Positions 18,715-25,764 of a DNA stretch of 32,197 nt are shown in pieces. Location of the stretch: positions 1 through 32,197 of the forward strand of contig NZ_JGVK01000011.1 of the NCBI RefSeq assembly GCF_000731795.2, given 5' to 3'. The notes under the pieces are model-generated. The model ran no database searches. It was not told the origin of the DNA and saw nothing but the letters and a program-made list of their open reading frames with translations. The position numbers were made by a program, and so were the translations under genes. The stretch is from Candidatus Photodesmus blepharonis (GTDB taxonomy: Bacteria; Pseudomonadota; Gammaproteobacteria; Enterobacterales; Vibrionaceae). Positions within the stretch are counted from its first letter, which is position 1, and each line of letters begins with the position of its first letter.

Positions 18715-19482
18715 GTGAAGAGTATCACTGTTTTTTTAGTATTGTTTTTCTTTGTAATGCTCTCTAGTTTAGTTGCTCATATTCCTGCGCATATTGCTAT
18801 AGGGTTTATTCCGGATACTTTTCCGTTTAAGGTAACTGGAGTGGAAGGAAAATTGTGGAAGGGACGTGCTGAAAAGTTTTTATGGTTAGATAAACAATTT
18901 GGATGGGTTGAGTGGGACTTTAGTGTAAGTAAGCTCTTATTAGCTAAGGTAGAGTTTATGGTTCGCTTCGGTTACAATTCCAGAATTGGTATTAATGGCG
19001 AAGGATATGTTGGTTACGGACTTTTTTTAGGCCCTTATATTGAAGATTTAGAGGTGTCCATGCCCGCTGAGTACGTGATTGATAAATACAAGGTTCCTGT
19101 TTCTTTTAAGGCAGAAGGAGAACTTAAATTCGCGATTCATCAGCTTGTTTACGATGCGCCATATTGCCAAAAAGGTAAAAGTGTGCTGCTGTGGAACACA
19201 GCTAAGATAAGTTCTCTTTTAGGAGATTTCAATTTAGGGAAGATAATGGCAAAATTAGATTGTAAAAATAATGTGATTTCTATTTTTGGTGAACAAAAAA
19301 GCAACCAAATGAGCAGCGAATTCGGAGGAAAGCTAGAAATAGATGATCGTTACGTAGTTGATGTTTGGTTTAGGCCAAAGCAGGGTTTTCCTTCAGGATT
19401 CAAGAGTACGCTGAAGTGGATGACAAAACTGGATAGCGAAGGGCGTTATAACTTTAGCTATCAACGGAATATTTTAAATTAG
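18715..19482 (+). CDS. gspN: Type II secretion protein GspN
   Basis: GspN is an accessory envelope protein of the type II system whose exact role is not settled; it is present in only some species, including vibrios. The protein starts with one hydrophobic segment (ITVFLVLFFFVMLSSLVAHIPAH), then the family motif VTGVEGKLWKGRAE and WVEWDF. The rest is predicted to be a beta-rich periplasmic domain like other AsmA-related proteins. The GTG at 18715 has AGGGA in front. At 255 residues it is complete. It is the last gene of the operon and converges on nudE across 147 bp with no clear terminator. Confidence 0.92.
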   Translation: MKSITVFLVLFFFVMLSSLVAHIPAHIAIGFIPDTFPFKVTGVEGKLWKGRAEKFLWLDKQFGWVEWDFSVSKLLLAKVEFMVRFGYNSRIGINGEGYVGYGLFLGPYIEDLEVSMPAEYVIDKYKVPVSFKAEGELKFAIHQLVYDAPYCQKGKSVLLWNTAKISSLLGDFNLGKIMAKLDCKNNVISIFGEQKSNQMSSEFGGKLEIDDRYVVDVWFRPKQGFPSGFKSTLKWMTKLDSEGRYNFSYQRNILN

Positions 19483-19629
19483 TCGCTGTGAAACCTTCAA
19501 ATCGATCTTGTTCAATATAAATTCTTTTACAAGGATTATTTTATGATATCAGTTTAGTAATTTCAGCTGTCAACGGAGTAGATTATTTTTTGGCAACAAA
19601 TAGATAGAAGGCAAGAACACTTTAATTTA

Positions 19630-20187
19630 TTAGTTGTCATTTTTCTCAAAATATCTAAAAGAAAGCATTAATGCCGTTATGCTTCGCGCTTCACAGAAGT
19701 CAAGGTGGGCAAGCAGTTCTTCAGTTTGAGTCTGTGGCCAGCGTACAATTTCCAGTGGTTCAGGTTCATCTCCCTTTAATTTTTCTGTATACAAGTTTTT
19801 CGCTATAAATAAAGTCATGCGACTCGAAAAGTAGGAGGGTGCTAATATTACTTCTTTTAGTGGGATAAGCGTATTAGCACCGAACCCAATTTCTTCTTTT
19901 AATTCGCGCATTGCTGCTTCTTGAGGAGATTCTCCGAAGTCTATTAGACCTTTAGGAAAACCTAATTCGTAGCGTTCCGTACCAGCTGCATACTCTCTTA
20001 CAAGAAGCAAATCACCTTGTTCTGTTATGGGTACGGTCATTACCGCATTGCGATTACTTGGTTTGATACGTTCATAAGTACGTTTTTCTCCATTGCTAAA
20101 GAGTAAGTTAAGCGATTCTATAGAAAAAAAACTTGATTGAGCAACTGTTTGTTTGGCTAAAATTTTAGGCAGGATACGTTTGACCAT
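19630..20187 (-). CDS. nudE: ADP compounds hydrolase (Nudix)
   Basis: NudE hydrolyses ADP-ribose, NADH, Ap2A and Ap3A. The Nudix box is intact: GLIDFGESPQEAAMRELKEE continuing into IGF, with the REL-EE metal ligands. The upstream block TYERIKPSNRNAVMTVPI and downstream APSYFSSRMTLFIA with GDEPEPLEIVRWP are specific to the NudE branch. I start at the ATG at 20187 (185 residues), which has GGAG eight bases upstream; a second in-frame ATG at 20208 is less likely. It lies downstream of nfuA on the same strand, as in Vibrio. Confidence 0.94.
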   Translation of the reverse strand: MVKRILPKILAKQTVAQSSFFSIESLNLLFSNGEKRTYERIKPSNRNAVMTVPITEQGDLLLVREYAAGTERYELGFPKGLIDFGESPQEAAMRELKEEIGFGANTLIPLKEVILAPSYFSSRMTLFIAKNLYTEKLKGDEPEPLEIVRWPQTQTEELLAHLDFCEARSITALMLSFRYFEKNDN

Positions 20188-20321
20188 GATATTTTCTCCG
20201 AGAAACATAAGAAAAGGATAGATTTGACATAGGATATGAACTTGAAATTGTTCAATTTAGCTTTATTTTGTATTTTAAGGTATCTAGTAAGAAAATGCTC
20301 ATCCTTGACCTTGTTATGTTA

Positions 20322-20909
20322 TTAGTAATAAGAATATGTATTTCGACTATGCTCAGTTGCGTCACAAACCTTAGTTAATTCACCTTCAAATTGTTGTAAT
20401 AGCTCTTTTTCAATACCTTCCCTTAGTGTCATGTCAACCATTGAACAACCATTACAACCTCCACCGAATATAACCATAGCAACGCCATCGTTAGTGATTT
20501 CAAGTAAATTCAAATAACCATTATGCTCTGCAAGTCGAGGATTTATTCGAGTTTGTATTATATACTCTACACGTTCTAAGAGGGAAGCATCACTAGCAAT
20601 TGTACGCATTTTAGCGTTAGGTGCTTTTAGTGTAAGTTGGGTACCCATTTTTTCAGTGATTAAATCAATTTTAGCTTCTTTAAGAAAAGGTAAACTTAAT
20701 TTATCAATGTAAGCTGAAAAACCGTCAAATTTAAATTCAGTATCTGTCGATTTGATGGATTCTTGCGAGCAGTATGAAACGCCGCACTCAGCGTTTTGCG
20801 TACCTGGATTACTGACAAATACACGGATGTTCGTATGTTTAGGTTGCTTCTCAAGTAAAAAAGAGAAGTGCGCTTGAGCTTTTTTCGTAATAAGAATTGA
20901 ATTCGACAT
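20322..20909 (-). CDS. nfuA: Fe/S biogenesis protein NfuA
   Basis: NfuA receives a 4Fe-4S cluster from the Isc or Suf machinery and passes it to target enzymes. The N-terminal degenerate A-type domain ([18 protein letters not shown]) is followed by the Nfu domain with the cluster cysteines Cys152 and Cys155 in [19 protein letters not shown]. The C-terminus ends YSYY as in E. coli. The 195 residues are normal. Upstream on the same strand, where relatives carry comF, there is a 375-bp gap with a likely remnant of that gene. Confidence 0.96.
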   Translation of the reverse strand: MSNSILITKKAQAHFSFLLEKQPKHTNIRVFVSNPGTQNAECGVSYCSQESIKSTDTEFKFDGFSAYIDKLSLPFLKEAKIDLITEKMGTQLTLKAPNAKMRTIASDASLLERVEYIIQTRINPRLAEHNGYLNLLEITNDGVAMVIFGGGCNGCSMVDMTLREGIEKELLQQFEGELTKVCDATEHSRNTYSYY

Positions 20910-21060
20910 GGTGAATATACAAGTAAATCTATGGGCTGGTTCTCTTCATTATCACTCTTCATAAATTTAAGATCTAGTTTTTTTGTTAAACATTGTACGA
21001 TATTGTGGTTTAATCGTCGTGTCATCGACTAAAGCTGGTACTATCCTATTGATTACCTTA
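20910..21060 (-). pseudogene. comF: Probable comF/gntX remnant upstream of nfuA
   Basis: The 375-bp space 20910-21284 between gmhA and nfuA has no real gene. In Vibrio and E. coli comF (gntX), a phosphoribosyltransferase-fold protein tied to DNA uptake, ends just upstream of nfuA on the same strand. Minus-strand 21012-21044 reads IVPALVDDTTI, which matches the phosphoribosyltransferase signature VALVDDVVTTG with two residues lost. It continues as RTMFNKKTRS before a stop. The distance from this motif to nfuA (about 100 bases) is what the end of comF should take. Nothing recognisable was found in 21061-21284. Only one motif supports the call, so it stays tentative. Confidence 0.4.
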
Positions 21061-21284
21061 CAATTAATTCGAGAGTATCATTAAGACCCTTCTATACTAT
21101 AAGTCGTAGAATTATCTAAATCTGATGTATTTTCGAATATTGGATACTTTGCTAACTAGGGAAAAAACAGTAAAGAGATGCACTATGATTAAGTACTATT
21201 AGTCATGCCGTTACACCTAATATTTCATCTGAAGTGTTAGTTGACCAATAGAAGTTAACTTTATAGCAATAATTATAAAGATTT

Positions 21285-21866
21285 TTAGGCCATTTCTCTT
21301 TCGATTAATTGGATAAGGATATGGATAATTTTTATATGCATTTCTTGAATGCGATCAGCATAACCGATATGATTGACACGAATTTCAACATCAGCTAAAT
21401 CTGCAATCTTGCCTCCATTGTTTCCTGTTAACGCAACGGTGCTCATTCCTTTTTTTTTTGCTGTTTCAATTGCCTTTAGAATATTGCGAGAGTTACCTGA
21501 CGTAGATAAACTAAATAGCACATCACCACTGGTTCCTACTGCTTCTGTGTAGCGAGAAAAAACAGAATCATAACCAAAATCATTACTTACGCAAGATAAG
21601 TAACTCGGATCTGAAATAGCAATACCAGGATAGCCTGGGCGACTTTCACGGTAACGTCCTGTTAATTCTTCTGCGAAATGCATAGCATCGCAATGTGAAC
21701 CTCCATTTCCACAAGATAGCACCTTACCACCTAACTTAAATGAATCAGCAATTAATTTGGCTGCTATTTCAATTTTAATAATATTGCGTTCATCGCTTAA
21801 AAAATTATTTAATACGTTATTGGCTTCAGTTAATTCGCTTTTGATTAAATCGTAATACATAGACAA
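21285..21866 (-). CDS. gmhA: Sedoheptulose 7-phosphate isomerase
   Basis: GmhA (LpcA) converts sedoheptulose 7-phosphate to D-glycero-D-manno-heptose 7-phosphate, the first step towards the heptose of lipopolysaccharide core. The SIS fold is clear, with the phosphate-binding loops [18 protein letters not shown] and [11 protein letters not shown]. The active-site histidine sits near the C-terminus in [14 protein letters not shown]. The 193 residues are normal. It sits between nfuA and yigB, which is not its usual place in vibrios, so it was probably moved here. A T10 run (21450-21459; A10 in the mRNA) encodes part of AKKKG in the middle of the gene and is a likely slippage site. Confidence 0.94.
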   Translation of the reverse strand: MSMYYDLIKSELTEANNVLNNFLSDERNIIKIEIAAKLIADSFKLGGKVLSCGNGGSHCDAMHFAEELTGRYRESRPGYPGIAISDPSYLSCVSNDFGYDSVFSRYTEAVGTSGDVLFSLSTSGNSRNILKAIETAKKKGMSTVALTGNNGGKIADLADVEIRVNHIGYADRIQEMHIKIIHILIQLIEREMA

Positions 21867-21951
21867 TCTTCTATTAAATGAATATCGTTCGTATATTTGG
21901 ATTGATTGAAGTTGCTACAATCTGTTTATAGAAATAAGATCTAATTGCTTA

Positions 21952-22662
21952 CTAAAGGTTTAATAGTAATAATGACTTCAGTTCACTGATTTCTATGTCT
22001 GGTAATAATTTAGCTTGTTTTACGCTCCGATCTTTATCATTGTACCAACATGCCTGAAATCCATTTTGCTTAGCTCCTACAATATCGGTAATTAAGTGGT
22101 CACCTATGTGTAAGATTTGCTTAGCGTCTAGTCGTAAGAATTTTCTAGCTTTATCAAACATATCAGCGTAAGGCTTAGCTAAACCATCAGGACCTGCTTT
22201 CAGTACTAATTGAAAATATGGAGCCAAGCCTATTTTCTCAACATCAACATTGCCATTTGTGATTGCTACCAACGGTATTTTTTTCGCTAGTAAAGTCATT
22301 ACACGGTGCGTCTCTCTAGGAACCTCAAATTGGTTTCGTAACTGCGATACTTTTTCTATTGCTGATTCTGCTACTTTAGTTGCTTTTTTCATTTCATAGC
22401 CTAACTGCTGTAGTCCTCGTTCTATTTGGCGAAATAGCCAGAGGGTTACATCATGTTCTAATAAAGGTTCTTGATCAGCTAACTTATGTTTGATTTCTTG
22501 CCACCATTCGATGGGACGACTGGCCGAAATAGGATGATTCTGATAGAGCCAACTCACCATTTCTTGTTCTAAACGATGCATAACTGGGCGATTGTCATAA
22601 AGTGTATCATCTAAATCGAAAGTCATTGCTTTGACGTCAAATAAGCGGCGATAAAAATGCAT
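21952..22662 (-). CDS. yigB: HAD-family FMN / pyrimidine phosphatase YigB
   Basis: YigB is a haloacid-dehalogenase phosphatase; the E. coli enzyme acts on FMN and on the riboflavin intermediate 5-amino-6-(5-phosphoribitylamino)uracil. HAD motif I is FDLDDTLYDNRP (first Asp is the nucleophile), motif II is VAITNGN, and motifs III/IV are KPYADMF with HIGDHLITDIVGA. The 236 residues are normal. Its ATG directly follows the xerC stop codon, the same pairing as in E. coli and Vibrio. The natural substrate in this organism is inferred from the family. Confidence 0.9.
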   Translation of the reverse strand: MHFYRRLFDVKAMTFDLDDTLYDNRPVMHRLEQEMVSWLYQNHPISASRPIEWWQEIKHKLADQEPLLEHDVTLWLFRQIERGLQQLGYEMKKATKVAESAIEKVSQLRNQFEVPRETHRVMTLLAKKIPLVAITNGNVDVEKIGLAPYFQLVLKAGPDGLAKPYADMFDKARKFLRLDAKQILHIGDHLITDIVGAKQNGFQACWYNDKDRSVKQAKLLPDIEISELKSLLLLNL

Positions 22663-23595
22663 TTATTCTTTCCTTTTTTTTGCCCTTGGATGAGCTTGAT
22701 CGTATACTTTAGATAGATGCTGGAAATCTAAGTGAGTATAAATCTGTGTTGTAGAAATATTTTCGTGCCCGAGAAGCTCTTGTACTGCACGCAAGTTACT
22801 GCTAGACTCAAGCATATGCGTGGCGAAGGAGTGACGTAGCTTATGTGGACTAATACGACTAGGTACCGATTGTTTTTTTCCCCATTCTGTTAAACGTTTT
22901 TGCACATTGCGATGAGAAATTCGTACACCTAACTTAGACGTAAATAGTGCATTTTCATTGTGTTTAGCGAATTGAACGCGTACTTTAATCCATTTTTTTA
23001 CCCACGTTTTCGCTAATCCGGTAAATGGTACTTTACGTTCTTTATTACCTTTTCCAAGCACTCGAATTTCACCCATGCAAGCACTGATATCGTGTGTGTT
23101 AATATTAACCATTTCTGCTAAACGGAGACCTGACCCATACATTAATTCCATCATAGCACGATCACGAATAGAAAGTGGATTATTATCGTTTATTTCAAGT
23201 AATTGAAAAATTTCGTTGATGTCAAGATTTTTTGGTAAAGGACGTTCTCTACGAGGGGCTGAAACTTCTTTTGCTGGATTGATGCTTAGCTCACCACGCA
23301 GAATTAAAAAATCTAAAAAACTACGCAAGGAGGACAATCGTGTAGCCAGACAGCTGGCTTTCATGCCTTGTCTCATTCCTTTGCTAACTAATTGACGAAC
23401 TTTTCTAGAATCAACTTGTTTCCATTTTTTAACACCCATCTGAATTAAATGAGAAGTAACAATTTTGAGTTGGTGTTTATAATTTTTCTGTGTATGTAAG
23501 CTCAGTCCTTTTTCCTGTTGTAGATATCTATAAAAGCAATCTAAGGATTGTTGGAAGTCACTAAACGTAATTTTGGTAACTTTTTCATTTTTCAT
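22663..23595 (-). CDS. xerC: Tyrosine recombinase XerC
   Basis: XerC with XerD resolves chromosome dimers at dif under FtsK control. The N-terminal SAM-like DNA-binding domain holds FYRYLQQEKGLSLHTQKNYKHQL. The catalytic domain contains all expected residues: Arg in GSGLRLAEMV, Lys in GKGNKERKVPF, His and Arg in HKLRHSFATHML, His in LLGHENISTTQIY and the tyrosine nucleophile in that last block. I start at the ATG at 23595 (310 residues); a TTG at 23625 would add ten residues with no family counterpart. The gene normally lying between dapF and xerC, DUF484 (yigA), is absent. Confidence 0.95.
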   Translation of the reverse strand: MKNEKVTKITFSDFQQSLDCFYRYLQQEKGLSLHTQKNYKHQLKIVTSHLIQMGVKKWKQVDSRKVRQLVSKGMRQGMKASCLATRLSSLRSFLDFLILRGELSINPAKEVSAPRRERPLPKNLDINEIFQLLEINDNNPLSIRDRAMMELMYGSGLRLAEMVNINTHDISACMGEIRVLGKGNKERKVPFTGLAKTWVKKWIKVRVQFAKHNENALFTSKLGVRISHRNVQKRLTEWGKKQSVPSRISPHKLRHSFATHMLESSSNLRAVQELLGHENISTTQIYTHLDFQHLSKVYDQAHPRAKKRKE

Positions 23596-23760
23596 ATATT
23601 TCCCACGAAAAAACGTATGAACCAATATTTCAGAATCTAGATGCGTTTCAACTAAATTTTATTGACGATCCTATTAACCTATCGAAGATATATCGCTCTA
23701 TTTAAAGATTTTTCTTTTATTCTAACCTGTATTAATTAATTTTTTGAAATTTTATTATTC

Positions 23761-23818
23761 TCTGAATGGATTCTATAATTTCACAAAAACGTGCTATTTG
23801 TTAATGATAAGCAGTGAA
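23761..23818 (-). pseudogene. Possible trace of the DUF484 gene (yigA) between dapF and xerC
   Basis: Relatives carry a DUF484 gene of about 230 codons here; only 240 bp remain between dapF and xerC. Starting about 18 bases after the dapF stop, the minus strand reads FTAYH, a stop, QIARFCEIIESIQ. This is reminiscent of the family's N-terminal pattern AYL..(H/N)P.FF...L.ESL.IPH, with Phe-to-Cys and Leu-to-stop changes that each need one base. The match is short and could be chance. No trace of the rest was seen. Confidence 0.22.
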
Positions 23819-23835
23819 ACTGTTTTTTTAAATTT

Positions 23836-24666
23836 CTAGCAAGAAAGTTTACCATCAAAGATATGGATGGCAGGGCCAGTCATATATAATGGTTGGTTGG
23901 GACCTTGCCATTGAATACGTAGATCGCCACCTGGTAAATGTACTGTAACTGATGAGTCTAGCAATCCTTGAATGATACCTACTGCAACAGTACCGCAAGC
24001 GTTGCTGCCGCAGGCTTGTGTTTCACCTGTGCTACGTTCATAAACACGTAAATGAACTTCCCTTCGGTTAACCACTTGCATAAAGCCAGCATTAACATTT
24101 TCAGGAAAACGTTCATGTGACTCCAATAGAGATCCAAGCGTTTCGACATCAACAATATTGACGTCATCGACGACTGTTACTACATGTGGATTTCCAACAC
24201 TAACTACACCACAGAGTAAGGTATGCTTGTCTATATGTAGAGCATAAATCTTTTCTGTTTGTGTTGCATTAAATGGAATTTGGCTTGGTTCAAAATTAGG
24301 TATACCCATATTTACTGTTACTTGACCATCATGTTCAATGTTCAGAAATATTTTTCTTTTTTTCGTGCTAACACTAATATTATGTTTATTTGTTAATCCT
24401 TTCATGCGTACGAAACGTGCAAAACAACGTGCTCCATTACCGCATTGTTCTACTTCAGTTCCGTTAGCGTTGAATATACGATAGTGAAAATCAATTTCAG
24501 GATCGTATGGAGCTTCGACTATTAATAACTGGTCAAATCCAACTCCTGTATTTCGATTTGCCAAACGTCTGATAAAATCAGGTTGGAAGAAGATTTTTTG
24601 AGTAATACAATCAACAACCATAAAGTTATTACCCAGACCATGCATTTTAGAAAAATGAAAGTACAT
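23836..24666 (-). CDS. dapF: Diaminopimelate epimerase
   Basis: DapF interconverts LL- and meso-diaminopimelate for lysine and peptidoglycan synthesis. The two catalytic cysteines are present: Cys75 in [15 protein letters not shown] and Cys219 in [16 protein letters not shown]. Next to the second, GSN replaces the more common GSG, a mild change. The N-terminus [15 protein letters not shown] and a C-terminal MTGPA block are typical. The 276 residues are normal. It lies directly downstream of lptM, as in E. coli and Vibrio, with 27 bp between them. Confidence 0.96.
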   Translation of the reverse strand: MYFHFSKMHGLGNNFMVVDCITQKIFFQPDFIRRLANRNTGVGFDQLLIVEAPYDPEIDFHYRIFNANGTEVEQCGNGARCFARFVRMKGLTNKHNISVSTKKRKIFLNIEHDGQVTVNMGIPNFEPSQIPFNATQTEKIYALHIDKHTLLCGVVSVGNPHVVTVVDDVNIVDVETLGSLLESHERFPENVNAGFMQVVNRREVHLRVYERSTGETQACGSNACGTVAVGIIQGLLDSSVTVHLPGGDLRIQWQGPNQPLYMTGPAIHIFDGKLSC

Positions 24667-24693
24667 AAGCTAATTACTCCGGCAGTATACGCT

Positions 24694-24831
24694 CTAAGGC
24701 TGCAGATTGTACAATTTTGGATTTTCTGTAGTCTGTAGTGTATCTTTGGGCGTGTAAAGAGGACCAGTCTGCCCGCAGCCCTCAATAGTTAAAATTGAGA
24801 GTATAGATAGCAGCGAGAGTATTTTTTTCAT
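24694..24831 (-). CDS. lptM: Small lipoprotein LptM (YifL)
   Basis: LptM is a short outer-membrane lipoprotein reported to help the LptD/LptE lipopolysaccharide translocon mature. This 45-residue gene starts ATG at 24831 and ends TAG at 24694. It has a lysine start (MKKILSLLSILSILT), a lipoprotein cysteine at 19 and the family signature GCGQTGPLYTPKD immediately after. Its position between dapF and divergent cyaY is the standard one. The lipobox is odd: IEG-C has glutamate at -2, where small or hydrophobic residues are usual. The tail after the signature is short and Thr/Pro/Asn-rich, as in relatives. Confidence 0.9.
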   Translation of the reverse strand: MKKILSLLSILSILTIEGCGQTGPLYTPKDTLQTTENPKLYNLQP

Positions 24832-24906
24832 TAATTGTATATTGTGATTTATCGATCGAATTCTTCTATAATCGCACTGCGTTTAGGAAAAATTAGGACG
24901 GAAACT

Positions 24907-25221
24907 ATGAATAACAGCGAATTCCATCAATTGGCAGATGCACAGATGAGAATCATTGAAGAAACCATGATTCATTCAGATGCTGATATAGATTTCGAAA
25001 CGTCTGGGAATGTTATGATCTTAGAATTTGGTGATTCTAGTAAAATCATTATTAATCGTCAAGAACTAATGCATGAATTGTGGTTGGCTTCGAAATCCGG
25101 TGGATTCCATTTCAAGCTAATTGGAAATAAATGGAGTTGCTCGAAAACGAGCATCGAATTGCTCGATATGGTTAAAAAAGAATGTGAAAAATATATTGGA
25201 AAAAAAATCAACTGGACTTGA
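24907..25221 (+). CDS. cyaY: Frataxin-like protein CyaY
   Basis: CyaY is the bacterial frataxin, an iron-binding regulator of the IscS-IscU cluster assembly machine. The 104-residue protein has an acidic first helix (HQLADAQMRIIEETM), the DIDFETSGNVMILEF strand region, the core IIINRQ and HELWLASKSGGFHFKL, and ends with a C-terminal helix. I start at the ATG at 24907, which follows AGGACGG; a longer frame opens at 24835 but has no family counterpart. It is divergent from lptM and converges on cyaA, the conserved arrangement. Confidence 0.95.
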   Translation: MNNSEFHQLADAQMRIIEETMIHSDADIDFETSGNVMILEFGDSSKIIINRQELMHELWLASKSGGFHFKLIGNKWSCSKTSIELLDMVKKECEKYIGKKINWT

Positions 25222-25245
25222 GCCGTAGGTTGTGAACGAGGATGC

Positions 25246-25266
25246 AATCATGAATCCTTCATGATT
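25246..25266 (+). terminator. Hairpin after cyaY, possible weak terminator
   Basis: A perfect 9-bp inverted repeat (AATCATGAA, loop TCC, TTCATGATT) begins 24 bases after the cyaY stop. The stem is AT-rich and no run of T follows on either strand, so it is at best a weak intrinsic terminator. Confidence 0.3.
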
Positions 25267-25309
25267 TATGATGGTTTTCTAGTAAGTAACTACTAAGTTG
25301 TTATTATTG

Positions 25310-25764
25310 CTAACCATAGGGTAATGCAGATTTTTCTTGTTTTTTTATGGATGTGATTTTGCAGCATTGCGGAAAATTAAAGTTAATTATTTGAAATGAG
25401 CACTGATCTATCATTTTTAGATCGGTGATTAATTCCAGTTTGGTTGAACCTGTTCAAAACATAAATCTTGAAAATTTTTGGGTGTCTGCAAAGAAAAATT
25501 GTATTGAGTTTATAGATGGTAAGGGGATTAATTATTTCAGGAATTTGGAATGTTTTCCTCTTTAAATAATCCTACACTAATAAAATGAAAGGTAATTGAT
25601 CTGTGATTAGTTTAATTAATCTAAATACACTCATAGAAATGAATAGAATTTCTCATTTGGTTGATATGTCTGTCCGTGGTGTGCGAAAAAATAAACTGTG
25701 AATTTGTTTTGTAATTTGGGTTAACCTAGTGAGTACGGATCAATACAATAAGTTGAATGAGAGT
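25310..25764 (-). pseudogene. cyaA: Decayed 3' half of cyaA (C-terminal domain remnant)
   Basis: The 543-bp gap between cyaY and the cyaA stop holds broken pieces of the adenylate cyclase C-terminal domain, in the right order on the minus strand but in changing frames. 25624-25665 reads INQMRNSIHFYECI (E. coli VQKLENAIEFYGAI). 25567-25587 reads HFISVGL (HGLSVQV). 25478-25504 reads IQFFFADTQ (IQFFFEDTQ). 25452-25472 reads FKIYVLN (FNIYILD). 25355-25387 reads INFNFPQCCKI (INFNLPQFYQI). Many differences are single-base changes. Stops and frameshifts separate the pieces, and about 250-270 codons between the ORF end and the first piece are gone. The comparison uses the E. coli sequence from memory, but the ordered matches leave little doubt. 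Confidence 0.85.

Noticed and set aside
19483-19629. Possible cysQ remnant between gspN and nudE
   Set aside because: A gene may be missing here in relatives, but I could not match any frame to CysQ convincingly.
20696-21025. Minus-strand open frame overlapping nfuA and its upstream gap
   Set aside because: The C-terminal two thirds is an out-of-frame reading of nfuA, and the upstream part is better explained as comF debris.
24522-24785. Minus-strand open frame overlapping dapF and lptM
   Set aside because: It is an out-of-frame reading of two recognisable genes, dapF and the 45-codon lptM.
25401-25427. Hairpin (CACTGATCT / AGATCGGTG) that might be a terminator or small RNA
   Set aside because: It lies inside the decayed cyaA sequence, has one G-U pair and no following T run; chance is sufficient in AT-rich DNA.
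25424-25507. Minus-strand frame reading TQYNFSLQTPKNFQDLCFEQ as a possible small gene
   Set aside because: It has no start codon after the preceding stop, and the same bases read in other frames match the CyaA C-terminus (QFFF.DTQ and F.IYVL), so it is a shadow of the relic.
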